Origin: Synaphobranchus kaupii | Taxonomy: Eukaryota > Chordata > Actinopteri > Anguilliformes > Synaphobranchidae | Assembly (NCBI GenBank): GCA_029718625.1 | Contig: CM056383.1 | Span: forward strand, 14,501,066 to 14,565,065 | Reading direction: 5' to 3' | DNA: 64,000 bases | Part shown: positions 1-14,216 of the stretch, piece by piece | Numbering within the stretch: the stretch's first letter is position 1 | Layout: the number at the start of each line of letters is the position of its first letter | The notes under the pieces: generated by a model | Told to the model about the DNA's origin: nothing | Database searches by the model: none | The model's input: the letters and a program-made list of their open reading frames with translations, nothing else | Translations under genes and position numbers: made by a program

Positions 1-108
1 TGCAGCCATGAAAACCACAATTACAAACCACATTAGACAACCAGGCCTGTCCAGCATTTTTATACATGATCTGTGCATTCTGGGATATTGTGTTCTTTAT
101 AATGTACA

Positions 109-779
109 CGCTGTGGCCAATTTTATTAGCTACACCTATGTAGTACCGGGTATGGCCCCATTTTGCCTCCAGAACCTGATTCTTCACAGCATGGAAAAGT
201 GTTGAAAACATTCCTTAGAGATTTTAGTCCATGCTGACTCGAGAGCATCACACAGTTCCTGCTGATTTTTCAGCCACACATTCATGCTACAAACCTCCTG
301 TTCCACCTCTTCCCAAATGTGCTCTATTGGATTGAGATCTGGGGACTGTGCAGGCCATTGGAGTAAACTGAAGTCACTGTCATGTTTGTGGATCTAGCTT
401 GAAACGATGCGTGCTTTTGTGACATAGTGCATTATCCTGCTGGAAGTGTTCGTTTGAAAAAGGGTAGGCCGTGGTCAAAGGGATGCACATATTCAGCAAC
501 AATGCTTAGGGATGCTGTGTCATTCAAATGATTTTCAATTCCCCCACACAATTACACCACCATACAAGGCAGGCTGGACCCATGGATTCATGCCGTTTAC
601 ACCAAATTATGACCCTACCATCTGCATTTCACAGCAGAAATCGAGATTTGTCAGACCAGGAAACGTTTTTCTAATCTTCAGTCGTCCAGTTTTGGCGATC
701 ATGTGCTCACTGTAGCCTCAGTGGAACCCGGGACAGTCTTCTGCTACTGTAGCCCATCCGCTTCAAGGTTTAAACGCAT
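109..779 (-). mobile_element. Tc1-like transposon, truncated 3' half
   Basis: The left edge (about 109-140) resembles the terminal sequence of a common fish Tc1 family (gtggcc...ttattag.tacacct). Rightward the sequence reads on the minus strand as the C-terminal half of a Tc1 transposase. The element stops near 779, where an unrelated palindromic repeat begins, so the 5' half and the right inverted repeat are missing. Cut-and-paste elements of this type duplicate TA on insertion; the duplication cannot be seen here because one end is lost. It is an old, inactive copy. Confidence 0.75.
150..720 (-). pseudogene. Tc1 transposase C-terminal fragment
   Basis: Translated on the minus strand in shifting frames, this gives recognisable parts of the DDE catalytic core of a Tc1 transposase. 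A degenerate SDKSRF block (usually SDESRF) lies near 640-660. A QQDNA block with the second catalytic Asp lies near 430-442. [11 protein letters not shown], with the catalytic Glu at about 322-324, is intact. The stretch after it, up to the family-typical KISKECFQH motif near 200-220, is also readable. Several frameshifts and stops separate these blocks, and the N-terminal helix-turn-helix half is absent. It cannot make an active transposase. The family assignment rests on recognised motifs only. Confidence 0.75.
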
Positions 780-781
780 TT

Positions 782-900
782 TGGGCCTGATTTACTAAGG
801 CCTTTAGCATGTGCAAAACCTTTTAGCACACGCAAAAGCAATAACATGGTCAATGACTGGCCATGGTATTTGTTTTGCACCAATCATTGGTTGTGTTATT
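782..900. repeat. One arm of a palindromic repeat (family also at 55132)
   Basis: Starts with gggcctgatttactaagg and continues with sequence close to the element at 55132-55293 (gtgcaaaa, ttttagcaca, caaaa..aataaca). Only the left arm and part of the centre are present, and similarity fades after about 900. It abuts the truncated Tc1 fragment, so one probably interrupted or deleted part of the other. Confidence 0.6.
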
Positions 901-2217
901 AGATTTGTATGTTCTACACCTGTGGGGCAGTCTCTGCTTTGCAAACGATTGTCCCTCGTTCACTTAATATTCCCATTTTTGTGCACAACTTGTAGCTTAA
1001 TTTAGTTCTGTATGTTTCATTTATGACTAAAGCACAATCACATCAACAGAGATTCATGCTTTCCCAAGATCTTCACTGTCTAACATGTTCTCCCATATTC
1101 ACCCATTCTCTCAGTTACTGTAAAGCTGCTTACACTGTGTCCCAGACACACCAGACACACTATAATAATAGCAGTGATGCCATCATTTTACATAAACTAG
1201 TCATGTTGAAATCAAAAGACCAGATATGAAATCCATAAAAGCTCAAATGAAAGCTCTACATTGAGGGCCCTGTGTATAGCCAATTGTAGTTCCACACAAA
1301 CATTTATCCATCAGTATAATAGTTATTCCTGTGTGGCAAACATCAAACAATAACAGAACACAATCTATCTCCCTTGAAAGGGTATGTATATCGCAGGATT
1401 TAGTGATGTTCTATCATGCAACAAAAATGGGGACATTTTTTTTAATTTTTAGATCATATAAAAATACCACTTCAAATGAGGAAAAATAATGTTATGCACG
1501 TGAAATTAAAAATAGACATACCTAAGAGGGGCTCCTTGGCATTGCACAGATGCGAAAAAGGGAAAATATATGATTTTGTGTAAATATGAACTCTAATCCC
1601 TCCTCGGGTACTGTGTGTTCCTTTTCTTCCTGTCATACTTTATATCCAGCTGCTGGGGATTTTCTCTTCAGCTAAGTTATTGGCTTTGAGTGTCAAACCC
1701 TGCAAAATACAGACACCTGCCTTTTCAAATCTCAACTATCTGTATTCCCATCGCATAAAAGTTTAATGCATTCAACGATGCAAAATGCAGGTGAAAATAA
1801 AATCGTAAAAGATTCCTCAAAGACAAATGCCAAGTGTTTTTCTGGTTTGTGAGAACAATAGCATATTAAGCAAGAATAATACAGTTGCCAGTGGGCATAG
1901 ATGAGTCATTCTTCATGCTTTCCTTTTTTATGAAACTGTGCTGTCACAAGTCAGGATGAAAAAATGTTAATTTTTTTTATTGAAATGTTAAATCTGATAA
2001 AAGAAACAAGTAAAATATAATTATATTAAGGCAGACAAAGTCATGAAGCCAGTGCTCAAATTATGTTGTATTAGACCTCAAATTAATTACTTTGCTAATT
2101 AATTTCATGCCAACCAAATTGAACCAGTTTCAGGATATGTTTACAATTATGTAAAATTTATATTTTTCTTCCTTGTGCAACGCTTGTGTTGATTATATCA
2201 CAATAATTAACACAAAC

Positions 2218-2220
<3 letters not shown>
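901..2220. other. No gene seen
   Basis: AT-rich sequence with short ORFs only. I see no splice-flanked exon, repeat family or RNA gene here. Confidence 0.5.
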
Positions 2221-2261
<41 letters not shown>

Positions 2262-2262
2262 T
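2221..2262. repeat. GT microsatellite
   Basis: About 18 uninterrupted GT units followed by a short imperfect end. The minus-strand ORF with a run of Thr-His across it is an artefact of the repeat. Confidence 0.95.
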
Positions 2263-3691
2263 ATTCTTGCATATTAGCATTTGTTTAATAAAGTTTTGAT
2301 TGACTCTAGGCCCTGCTGAACACTTTACTGTTACCAGAAGCTTGCCGTTCATATTCAGCGAACCAGCCAACTATCCTGAGGATTTTTCCTCTCATTTCCT
2401 TCTGTTTCTGACGGTTCAGAACCACCTTGGTTCAGTTGACACTGTAGAGGAGATATCTTTGCGATGACAGTACCGTGTATGGCCTTAGGTAAAATCTGCT
2501 CATTAGAATATCTGACTGATGCAACGTGTGTCTGGAACATTTCATTTAGGGACAGAGATTCTGCACAATCCAATATGAGTTCATATGTGATTATTGTTGT
2601 TGTCAGGTGGATGGGCACTTAAAGAGTTCGGGCTCGTTTATCTTCCCGCGCAATTGTCTGGTTTGGGCCCTGCTGTTGTAATGTGCACTTATATCAGTGT
2701 ACATTAAATAATGTAAGCCAAACAGCAGGAAAGTATGGCCTAATAGTTTAAATAAAAAATGACAAATTAGTCATTTAGCAGACGCTTTTAGAAGAAAGGG
2801 ACTAACAAATTGCATAGGTACCATTACAAACATATCACATTGGAGTCGATGGCATAAAGTACATGTAGATGTGAGGGTCGGGACAAAGACTTATTTTTAT
2901 AACACAGCAAATAAGATCAGCTGTGAGAACCAAAGTAGTCCTTACATAGTTCTGTCAATTATGCAAGATATAATTTGTAAAATTATTGTTAATTAATTTT
3001 CCTACTGAGACAAAGAACAAAAGCAAAAAATATAAACAAAGAAATGCATAAAAAATAACCATTGGAATTTTGGTAATTCATGATACTGAGTGCAACAGCT
3101 ACCTAGGTATAAAAAGGTTAAAAAAAAATTATAAAAAAGTACAGTATAGCCTACATGGTTTCCATGTATTTTTGTATTTCCTTTCTTTGATATATTTTCT
3201 TCATCCTCCAATTAAGCCAAATTAGACAGACGTTAAAAAGTAAATACACAAGGGAAAGCACTTGGGCACAGATAATCTACCTGCCTTTGTGGACCTATCA
3301 TTTTAAAGTGATTTTGAGACTGAAAAAGCAAGATACTGATACTGTATGTATTCATTAACAGGATTCCTCCTGTCAACTCTCTGTATAGCCCCTACCAGTA
3401 CTATTAAACAAGGACAAAGTCAACCCTAAAAGGGCAACTTTGCCAGAAATGTCACACTGAATGAATACAAAGTTCCATGTCCTCGCCTTATTATTAAGTA
3501 AGGCTGTGAGTTTCACATTTGACAAATATTCTTTTTCTTCCAGAAGACTGTCAAACTTTCATCGTTTAAAATGTTTTTCACTTTAAGCATGTGACATTCT
3601 TGCTCTCTAATTTCCGATTCCTGCCACACACTTGACCTTGTCCTGAACCTATATATTTTTCATAATGGTACTCCTTAAAATGCCTTACAGG
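2263..3691. other. No gene seen; short L2-type 3' UTR relic at 2769-2800
   Basis: Mostly unique AT-rich DNA. At about 2769-2800 the motif tcatttagcagacgctttta matches the 3' UTR signature of fish L2-type LINEs, also seen at 51144 and, degenerate, near 34765. No coding part accompanies it. Confidence 0.45.
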
Positions 3692-3841
3692 TATGTCCCT
3701 GGTCCCCTGGAAGCACTGTGAGACTGGTCTCTCCATGTCTACCAGTTACCTGAGGCTAATGCACACTATGTCCCTGGTCCCCTGGAAGCACTGTGAGACT
3801 GGTCTCTCCATGTCTACCAGTTACCTGAGGCTAATGCACAC
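3692..3841. repeat. Perfect 75-bp tandem duplication
   Basis: Two copies, 3692-3766 and 3767-3841, beginning tatgtccctggtcccctgg, are identical over all 75 bases. Because 75 is a multiple of three, an ORF runs through both copies and repeats the same 25 residues. Complete identity points to a very recent duplication or to an assembly effect. Confidence 0.9.
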
Positions 3842-4055
3842 TATAAGAAAAATAAGGTATGAAAAGGGGCCTAAAAAAGTAAAAATGCTTGTTCTGGGGG
3901 TAGTACCCATTTGGTACATAATTCAATACATAATTCAATGTACCTTTTTTGATGGTAAAAGGTACTTATTAGAACCCAAATAGAACAGTATTGTACTTTT
4001 AGGGTACATTTGGAAAACTTGTTCCTTAAAGAAGTTTTGACAATAAAAGACCTTA

Positions 4056-4310
4056 GGGCAGGGATGGATAACCCTGGTCTCAGAGTGCCAACAGTGTTTC
4101 TACTGTTTGTTCCGTTCAAGCTGAATTACACAGTTTGATGATGTAAGAGTCTTGCTGACTGAATAACTCTTGAGTGCCTCCATCACATGGCAACCTGCAT
4201 TAAAGAAACCTGACAATTATATTAATCCAGTTTTGTCACTCTGGGTTTAAAGGAAGCACAAATCCAGAAACATCTCACATACTCCAGGACCAGGGTTGCC
4301 TATCCCTGCC
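4056..4310. mobile_element. Small non-autonomous DNA element (MITE), TTA duplication
   Basis: Imperfect terminal inverted repeats: the left end reads gggcagggatgg.taaccctggtc and the right end, reversed, ggcagggat.ggcaaccctggtc. TTA flanks both sides (4053-4055 and 4311-4313), a 3-bp target duplication typical of PIF/Harbinger-type elements. At 255 bp with no coding sequence it must rely on a transposase from elsewhere. Confidence 0.65.
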
Positions 4311-4373
4311 TTAACATACAAATGTGGACTGTAAAAATGTTACTGTGTAACATTACTCATAGCAAAATATCAT

Positions 4374-4714
4374 TGTAGCAAGATCGAGTGCCACCCTCGG
4401 GAAGAACAGGCAGTACACAAGGCTTTGATGATAATATGGTTTAATTCGGTTGTAAACACTTTCGTGCTGGCTACGGTGTTCGTGGATCTTTCCTCCGTCC
4501 TCTCCCGTAATCCGCCAGCCCCTTTGATCTCCCGCTTCCCTCTTTTAAAGCCCAGGCTCACTGTCAAAGCAATCAGGCAACAATCAAACAATCATTCCAT
4601 CATTAATTATCGCGTTGTCCTGACTAACTCATGACAGCTGTGACTCAGGATCCGCGAGCCGCTCTGCTCACTCTCTCTCTGCAAACAGAGACTAACCACG
4701 CCCACCCTGCCACA
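4374..4714 (-). mobile_element. Solo LTR with ATCAT target duplication
   Basis: A 341-bp segment begins TG and ends CA (tgtagcaag...ccctgccaca) and is flanked by a perfect 5-bp direct repeat, ATCAT, at 4369-4373 and 4715-4719. Read on the minus strand it has a TATA-like ctttaaaag and then an AATTAAA-type signal downstream, the order expected of an LTR promoter and polyadenylation site. No internal retrotransposon sequence is attached, so this is a solo LTR left by recombination between two LTRs. Ty3/gypsy is the likeliest superfamily but cannot be proven from the LTR alone. Confidence 0.75.
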
Positions 4715-4719
4715 ATCAT

Positions 4720-7182
<2,463 letters not shown>

Positions 7183-7457
7183 TTCCATGTTAGCGAATCC
7201 CAATTATTATCATCCACGTAAGTGAATACTGATTCACTTCTATGTGAGTGAATGCCGGTTCCCTTCCATTTTTAGCAAATACCGATTTCCTTCTATGTTA
7301 GTGGATACCAATTCCCTTCCATGTTGGTGAATACCAATTCCCTTGCATTCTAGTGAGTACTGACTCACTTTCATGTTAGGGAATACTGACTCCCTTCCAA
7401 GTACGAGTACTGATTCACTTCATGTTTACAAATACTAATTCTCATCCATGTTAGCAC
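7183..7457. repeat. Degenerate ~33-bp minisatellite
   Basis: About eight imperfect units of the form cttccatgttagtgaatact followed by gattccc, for example near 7220, 7255, 7290, 7322, 7355, 7390 and 7425. The units differ by substitutions and small indels, so the array is old. Confidence 0.8.
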
Positions 7458-7814
7458 GTGACGCATTTTCCAGCAACAGCAGCAGTAGTGAGTAGGTAAG
7501 AGTCTCAGAAACAGAGTGAAATGACACGGAGCAGTACAGAAGGATTTGTTTTTGCTTCAGGCCAAAAAACAGAAAGAATACTGAAATGTATCAAAACAGC
7601 AAATGCGGCATATTTGTTTTTTGTTAATGTCTACCCTGCTTTTTCTCCTAGAATAATCATGTGAAATGTTTTTTGAAGGGGGAGGACTTCTGTTGTGCAC
7701 AAAAATGCATCTCACGTGATTTAAAACGAATAATAAATAATGTTTTTTATATTTTGAGCTCTCTTTCCACTTGAAATATATCACACATTTTACTTTTGTT
7801 TGACGGCACTGTCA
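7458..7814. other. No gene seen
   Basis: Unique AT-rich spacer between the minisatellite and the first long LTR. Nothing recognisable. Confidence 0.4.
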
Positions 7815-7819
7815 CCCCT

Positions 7820-9811
7820 TGTCATGGTTTTGGACCCTGTTGTCCCATGCGGTCGTTTTCCTCGGTGGCCACGCGAGGGCGCTGCCCTTTTGGTGGATGC
7901 TTGCTCCGCCCTGCTGAGTTGGGGGAGTTTCTGGTTAGCGTTTCACCTGTTCGTGGTTCCCTGAGAGTTATATAAGCCTACCGTTTCCTTCGTTCGGGGC
8001 TTCGACATTAATTGTTAATTGTTTATTGTTATGTACTGTGGTGTTATTGTTGGCTGTGAGTTCTCGTACCATTTTGGCTACTCGCCTATTTTTAGCGTCT
8101 CTTTTTAGAGGCAGGGCTTATTTCTTACTGGCTTGGTTGTTGATTATCTCGTAGAAGTTTGGGACCGTAAATCTCTGTTCCATTTCGCCTCGTCTCCTTC
8201 ATTAGTTTTCTGAGAGGCTGTTGTGCTATGTTGCGTAGGTCTTTTGGTAGCAGCCGTCCTGTACGCCCTTTTTACCTGCGAGACGATTGTTGTGAACTGT
8301 TGTTCTGTTTCGTTCTCCGGGTGTTTATCTCTTTATATGGAGCTTGGGCGTTGTTGTGGACGTGTTTGTGTGTGACTGCGTGTGTTCTAATTATAGCATC
8401 GGAACGTTAGCTCTCTGTTCCATTTCGCCTCATTATATATTTATTCTCTGAGAGACCTGGCGTTTTGCTTCTACTTAATTCCGTGTTACTGTGAGCCAGT
8501 AAGTAGCCTTGGTACGTTTTTCCCTGTTTAGTCTCCTTCTCGTGGACTACATTCCCCGTTGTTGTGATTCAGGGTTTTATTTATATTGAGAAGCTGTCGT
8601 GCTATTTTTCATTGGTCTTTGTTGCAGCTGTCCTCCGTCCTTTTTACCTACGGGACGATTTTGTTTCGGAACTATTCTGTTCGTTTTCCGGGTGTGTTTT
8701 CTCCTTGTGTGGAGTTTGGGCTAGGTTGTGGACATGTTTGTGTGACTGCGCGTAGCATGGTAATTTCAGCTCTCTGTTCCTTCGCTTCGTTACATTCTTT
8801 TACTGAGAGGCTAGGGCGGTTGTTCCAATCTAAGTTTGCGTGAGTCTTTTGGATAGTAGTTATGGGACGACGGTGCTCCGTCGGCTCACCTGTAAAATGT
8901 TTCTCCCTCCTGGGAGATCGGGTGTTTACCGCTTTGCTTTCTGCATTTGACTGCTACTTATTAAACTAGCCATGGAACGTTAAATCTCGGTTCCATTTCG
9001 CCTCGTTACATTTTTATTTACTGAGAGGCTAAGGCGGTTGTTCCAACTTAAGCTTGCGTTAGTCTATATGGATCGTAGTTATGGGACGACGGTGTTCCGT
9101 CGGCTCACCTGTAAAATGTTTCTCTCTCCTGGGAGATCGGGTGTTTACCGCTTTGCTTTCTGCATTTGACTGCGAGCCTATCAATCTCGCCATGGGAACG
9201 TTAATCACTGTTCCTGTTCGCCTCGTTACATTTCCTCATAGAGAGGCAGGGCTTTTATTTTCTGTTAATCTCGCGTTGGTCTAGCCGGTAAATGTCTGGT
9301 GCTGCCTGTCCTGTTCGTTCCTTTTCGGTGCCTTTCTCCTTTCATGGAGTTTTGACGATTTTGTTTGGAACTCATGTTCTGTTTCGTCTTTTGGCGCATG
9401 TCTTCCTGTGGGGAAGATTGGGCGATGCTGTGGACACGTTTGTGTGTGACCGCGAGTTTGAGAATAGCCTGGGAACGTTGGATCTGTTCCTTTCGCCTCC
9501 GCTATTACGATATCGTATTATTTTGGCAATGTTTGTTTGTGTTTTATGTTTGTCTTTTCGCTACTCGCCCGTTCTGATTTGTCTCGTACCCGAGACAGGG
9601 CGCGTATTTATTTCTGGCTGTTCAGATTCCTGTCCTTGCGCTCTACTTAGCGTTAGACAGTTAGCCGGTTAGTAGCGTCTGTAGGGTGTTTGTTGTTCCT
9701 TGTCTTGTCTCCTCCCTTATCTGCGGGTATCCCGCCTTAGTGGCCTAAGGGCTTAATGATTCCCCTTGCTGCGTTTGGCTCCTCCCACCTCACACGTCAC
9801 GCCCCATTACA
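7820..9811 (+). mobile_element. Long solo LTR, copy A (CCCCT target duplication)
   Basis: A 1992-bp segment starts tgtcatggttttgg and ends ccccattaca, so it has the TG...CA ends of an LTR. A perfect 5-bp direct repeat CCCCT flanks it (7815-7819 and 9812-9816). A TATA box (ttatataag) lies near 7968. The interior is made of diverged tandem blocks carrying ctgttccatttcgcctcgtt and gagaggct motifs. The same family appears reversed at 11896-13817. No gag or pol coding is present; the ORFs inside (for example 9292-9672) lack domains. The strand given is the presumed transcription direction from the TATA box. Confidence 0.8.
7966..7978 (+). promoter_or_regulatory. Putative LTR TATA box
   Basis: The motif gttatataagcct lies about 150 bases inside the LTR. 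The reversed copy keeps an equivalent gtatataagcct near 13654-13666. Retention in both copies supports a real LTR core promoter; current activity is unknown. Confidence 0.45.
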
Positions 9812-9816
9812 CCCCT

Positions 9817-11890
9817 GAGTTTATCTTGGAAATGATCTGATCCGAGACGTTGTCAACTATGGAGAAATAGTTTCCATCAGGAACAGGAAAAACAAATTAG
9901 TTTCCTCGAGAGTGACTCACTTCTGCAATAGAGCTGGCATGTACTGCAAAGTTGAAAATTACACACAGCTTGCATGCCGCTTAAATTTCACTATGCTTTC
10001 ACGTTATTTGGAAAATTGACCTAAGAATATATTAAACATGTTAAAGCACAACGTTCAATCTGATGAGTCTTAAATGCATAATGACCGACAGAGCTATCCA
10101 TGCAGGTTCCCATCAGCCACATTTCTTTTTAGGACTGGATTCAACCAACATTTGTCCACAAGTGCAGTTGTTACTGCTATAATGTAAGTGTAGTTGATTG
10201 CATTCATTTCGGTGATTACTGAGCTTGCCAAACTGCTTTTGTGAAGAAGAAAAAATAACTCTTGCAATATACTGTTAGACAAAACCTTCTCCTTAACTTA
10301 TTTGACTTACAAATAAAAGCAAATGTTACTTTATTGCTTCACAAACACAGCTTGGTGAGTTAATTCTGGCAATTTATCAACTGGCTGAACTAACGTTATG
10401 TGTGTGAAGGCACTTGCATTTAATTGTGAATCAAATTTAATAACAGATATTTTTTGGACAAATGTTGAGTGAATACAGGCCATAGTCTTACTTAAGGACA
10501 GACCAGCTCTTTGGACTTATGCCCAGGGGAGGCATACAAAGGTGCGTAAACTCAGATGTGTTTTACATTTAAAAGTAAATCAACTCTTTATTTCTAAATG
10601 TGATACTTGCATTGTTAATAGGCCAATAGTTTAGAACAGGGCCACCATCATAACACTTGGCCACGGCCAGAGTACTTGTCATATAACCCTGGCATGGCCA
10701 CAGTACGTTTAGACTAATGGGCACCTTTTTTTAATTGTTTAATCTTTTATACAATAACACACTTTCTGATTTCCTTCTTTAAAAAACTTTGGTGCTGTGC
10801 ATATGCATATGCCAATGTAACATTATTGTTGGGTAAGTGTATTAGGCTATGGTAGCTTTTTCTCGTAAATATACATACATATATAATTTCCCATTTCTTT
10901 TTTGTCCAATTAGGCCAAACTCTTTATCTGTAGCTAGGCCTATTTCACGTTTTTGGTCAATGATATTAGGTTAACGTTAGCTAACGTTAGCTACCTGAGG
11001 TGAAATGTAATGTTATCTAATGAACGTTAGCTAAGTTAAACTAAGGTGAGACTAACTTACTTTAATGTAACTTATATTTATCAAATGTTAGTCAATTTTA
11101 CATGAACCTAATGGTTATACGACTATTTTATACACGGTTAACCTAATCGATACTCAAAGATAATGTTTAATTCAAAACAGTAACGTAGCCTTAATCATAC
11201 CCAGCCAATGTTGGTAGTTACCGTCCATTAGCCCAGCTGAAATTTGCTGAAGTTAGCTAGAACCTAGATGTAGAAATAGACAAAAAATTTAAATATGTCT
11301 GAGGCTTGTATTTATGACTAGAAATCCAGTAAATGTGTGGCTTGAGGAAACATTGGTAACTAGATATGTAACTATTGCAGTATTCCAGTGGTTCTCAATC
11401 TCAGTCCTGGGGACCCCTACGTATGCTGGCTTTTGCTACAGTCAATCTCTTGCTAGAACCTAGATGTGATGTGTCACAAAACTGGCAAACCAAATAAAAA
11501 TAAATGTAACGTTAATGCAATGGAAAATGTATGTGCTTTTCTAACTTGGCTTACGTTAGCTAATGTTATGTTTCAATTTCTCCATCAATCAGGAGCTATA
11601 GCCACGTACTTCATGTATTTATTTATTTTAGTTTTAAAGCTAATCCAAAAACCTTCCATATACATAGCCTACTATCATAGTAATAGGTTGAGTTAGGCAA
11701 AAGGTTTGCTCTGGTGAACTTCAGTTAAAAGCAAACTCTAATTAACGTTAGCTAACGATGACAGTTAAAGCAGTAAGAGTGCAATCCTTTTCTGCAAGCT
11801 TACAGATTCAAGCTCGCCCCTCGCAGCTCCCAAAAGGGCGTTCAGCTTGAACCTTTTTTCTTAGGACTACACCACTGATAAAAACACCTT
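9817..11890. other. Spacer between the two inverted LTRs; no gene seen
   Basis: AT-rich and unique-looking. Contains clustered acgttagcta motifs (10972-11035, again near 11545 and 11745) and one fragment of a hAT-like element end at 11388. It shows no retroviral coding sequence, so it is not the body of an element bounded by the flanking LTRs. Confidence 0.5.
11388..11450. repeat. hAT-like element end fragment
   Basis: Begins cagtggttctcaatctcagt and continues with cctggggacccc, the start of a widespread vertebrate hAT-type non-autonomous element, also seen as the outer element at 41569. No matching right end is found nearby. Confidence 0.45.
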
Positions 11891-11895
11891 GGTTG

Positions 11896-13817
11896 TGTAA
11901 TGGGGGTCGTGACGTGTGAGGAAGGAGGAGCCAAACGCAGCAAGGGGATTCATAAAGCCCTTAGGCCACTAAGGCGGGATACCCGCAGATAAGGGAGGAG
12001 ACAAGACAAGGAACAACAAACACACCACAGACGCTACTAACCGGCTAACTGTCAAACGCTACGTAGAGCGCAAGGACAGGGATCAGAACAGCCAGAAATA
12101 ATACGCGCCCTGTCTCGGCAACGAGACAAATCAGAACGGGCGAGTAGCGTAAAGGCACAAAAAAATAAACAGTCAACAAATGAAGAATAATATAATTTAA
12201 TAAGAGGAGGCAAAAGAACAGATATAACGTTACGTGGCTAATTCAATAAGCTAGCACTAAGTCATATGCAGAACCTAGAGGAGGGTAAACGCCCGATCTC
12301 CCAGGGGGAAAAAACATTTTACAGGCGAGCCGACGGAGAACCGCAGTCCCATAACCTTACCAGCAAAATGACCAAGCTTAAAACAGAGCCACGCCCTAAC
12401 CTCTCAGACAGGAGATGAAACGAGGCAAAGGAACAGGTAATTAATGTTCCAAGGCATAGTTTGAGGCTCGCAGTCACACGCAAACATGTCCACAACATCG
12501 TCCGGTCTCCACATGAGACAACGTGCACCGAGGGGCGAACAGAACTACAGTTCTGAACAGAATCGCCCAAATCTCCATACCCGGAGAAAAAGCACAAAAG
12601 ACGAATGGACAGCTGCCTCGAAACTATCGGCTATATGACTAACAAAAACACAAATACAAGCCCTGCCTCTCAATAAGGGGAAATGTAACGAGGCGAACAG
12701 GAACAGAGATTTAACGTTCCATGGCGATATAAAAAGGCTCGCAGTCCAATGCAGAAAACCAAGAGGGTAAACACCCGATCTCCCAGGAGAGAAACATTTT
12801 ACAGGTGAGCCGACGAAGCACCGTCGTCCCATAACTTTACTATCCACAGACTAACGCAAGCTTAAATTAGAACAACCGCCCTAGCCTCTCAGTAAATAAA
12901 TAAATAACAAGGCGAAATGGAACAGAGAGCTAACGTTCCGATGCTATATTTAGAAACACGCAGTCACACAAACACGTCCACAACAACGCCCAAGCTCCAT
13001 ATAAAGAGACACACCCGGAGAACGAAACAGAACAACAGTTCCAAAGAAAATCGTCCCGCAGGTAGAAAGGACGTACAGGACGGCTGCAACAAAAGACCGA
13101 CGCAAAATAGCACGACAGCCTCAATATAAATAAAAACCCTGACTGACAACAAAGGGGAACGTAGTCCACGAGAAGGAGACCAAACAGGGAAAAACGTACC
13201 ACGGCTACTTACTGGCTCACAGTAACACGGAATAGAGTAGAAGCAAAACGCCAGGTCTCTCAGTAAGAAAACCAAATAACAGGCGAGGGGAACAAAGAAC
13301 AACTACTCTACACTTCTACAGGCTAAGCAACCTAGCAGAAGCGCAAACGCCCAATCTCCCAAGAGACGACATGCACTTAGGGGCGAACTGGACTAAAGTT
13401 CCAAACAGAAACGCCCAAATCTCCATACACGGAGAAAAACCACACTATGGCGAAATAGAGCAGAGATTTACGGTCCCAAACTTCTACGAGATAAGGAACT
13501 ACTAAGCCAGTAAGAAATAAGCCCTGCCTCTACAAAGAGACGCTAAAAATGGGCGAATAGCCAAAACGGTACGAGAAATAACAGCCAACAATACACCACC
13601 ATACAAACAATTAACAATAACAATCAATGTCGAAGCCCCGAATGAAGGGAACGGTAGGCTTATATACATCTCTCTGGAGACTACGACAGGTGTAAACGCT
13701 TAACCAGAAGCTCCGCAAACTCAGCAGGGCGGAGCAAGCATCTACCAAAAGGGCAGCGCCCTCGCGTGGCCACCGAGGAAAACGACCGCATGGGGAAACA
13801 GGGTCAAAACCATGACA
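11896..13817 (-). mobile_element. Long solo LTR, copy B, reversed (GGTTG target duplication)
   Basis: A 1922-bp reverse-complement relative of 7820-9811: it begins tgtaatgggg and ends aaccatgaca, the complement of copy A's ends. It is flanked by its own perfect 5-bp direct repeat, GGTTG, at 11891-11895 and 13818-13822. Copy A has a different duplication, so these are two independent insertions and not terminal repeats of one element. Small indels and many substitutions separate the copies. The TATA region is kept near 13654-13666 (minus strand). No internal retroelement coding remains. Confidence 0.8.
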
Positions 13818-13822
13818 GGTTG

Positions 13823-14216
13823 CTCTTCACAGGAGGAATGTGAAACTAAGGAGGCGAGCTAGAGGAGCCGAAGGTCAAACAACATTAATTTAGTTCCTGA
13901 AAAGGTAGATTACGTGTCAAAAAAGAAGTCGCAATCAGTCAGATATTTATTATTATGATAGGTTAGTTACCTACTAAGACTATTTCACTGAACAATGTAT
14001 AATATTATTTTGTCTAAAACACTTGAATAAACACAGCAGATCAGGCAGTTCAGCTTCTCTTTGTCATCAGGAGGAGGACAGGACAAGGTTAGTATTGATT
14101 AGGCCAAGGTCAATGTGTTGTTGTCATGTTACAGTCATCTTTAGGTAAATAACTTGTTTAAGCCCAAGAAATCAGATGCAGACACATGACCCGTATATTA
14201 TATATATATATATATA
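13823..14216. other. No gene seen; TA tract at the right edge
   Basis: Unique spacer ending in a TA-rich run (about 14197-14216), which served as the integration site of the following Tc1 element. Confidence 0.5.

Noticed and set aside
9292..9672. 126-codon ORF
   Set aside because: Lies inside the long LTR, has no domain, and is not preserved in the reversed copy at 11896-13817.
7820..13817. One giant foldback element with 1.9-kb terminal inverted repeats
   Set aside because: Each arm has its own distinct 5-bp target duplication directly at its TG...CA ends, so they are two solo LTRs.
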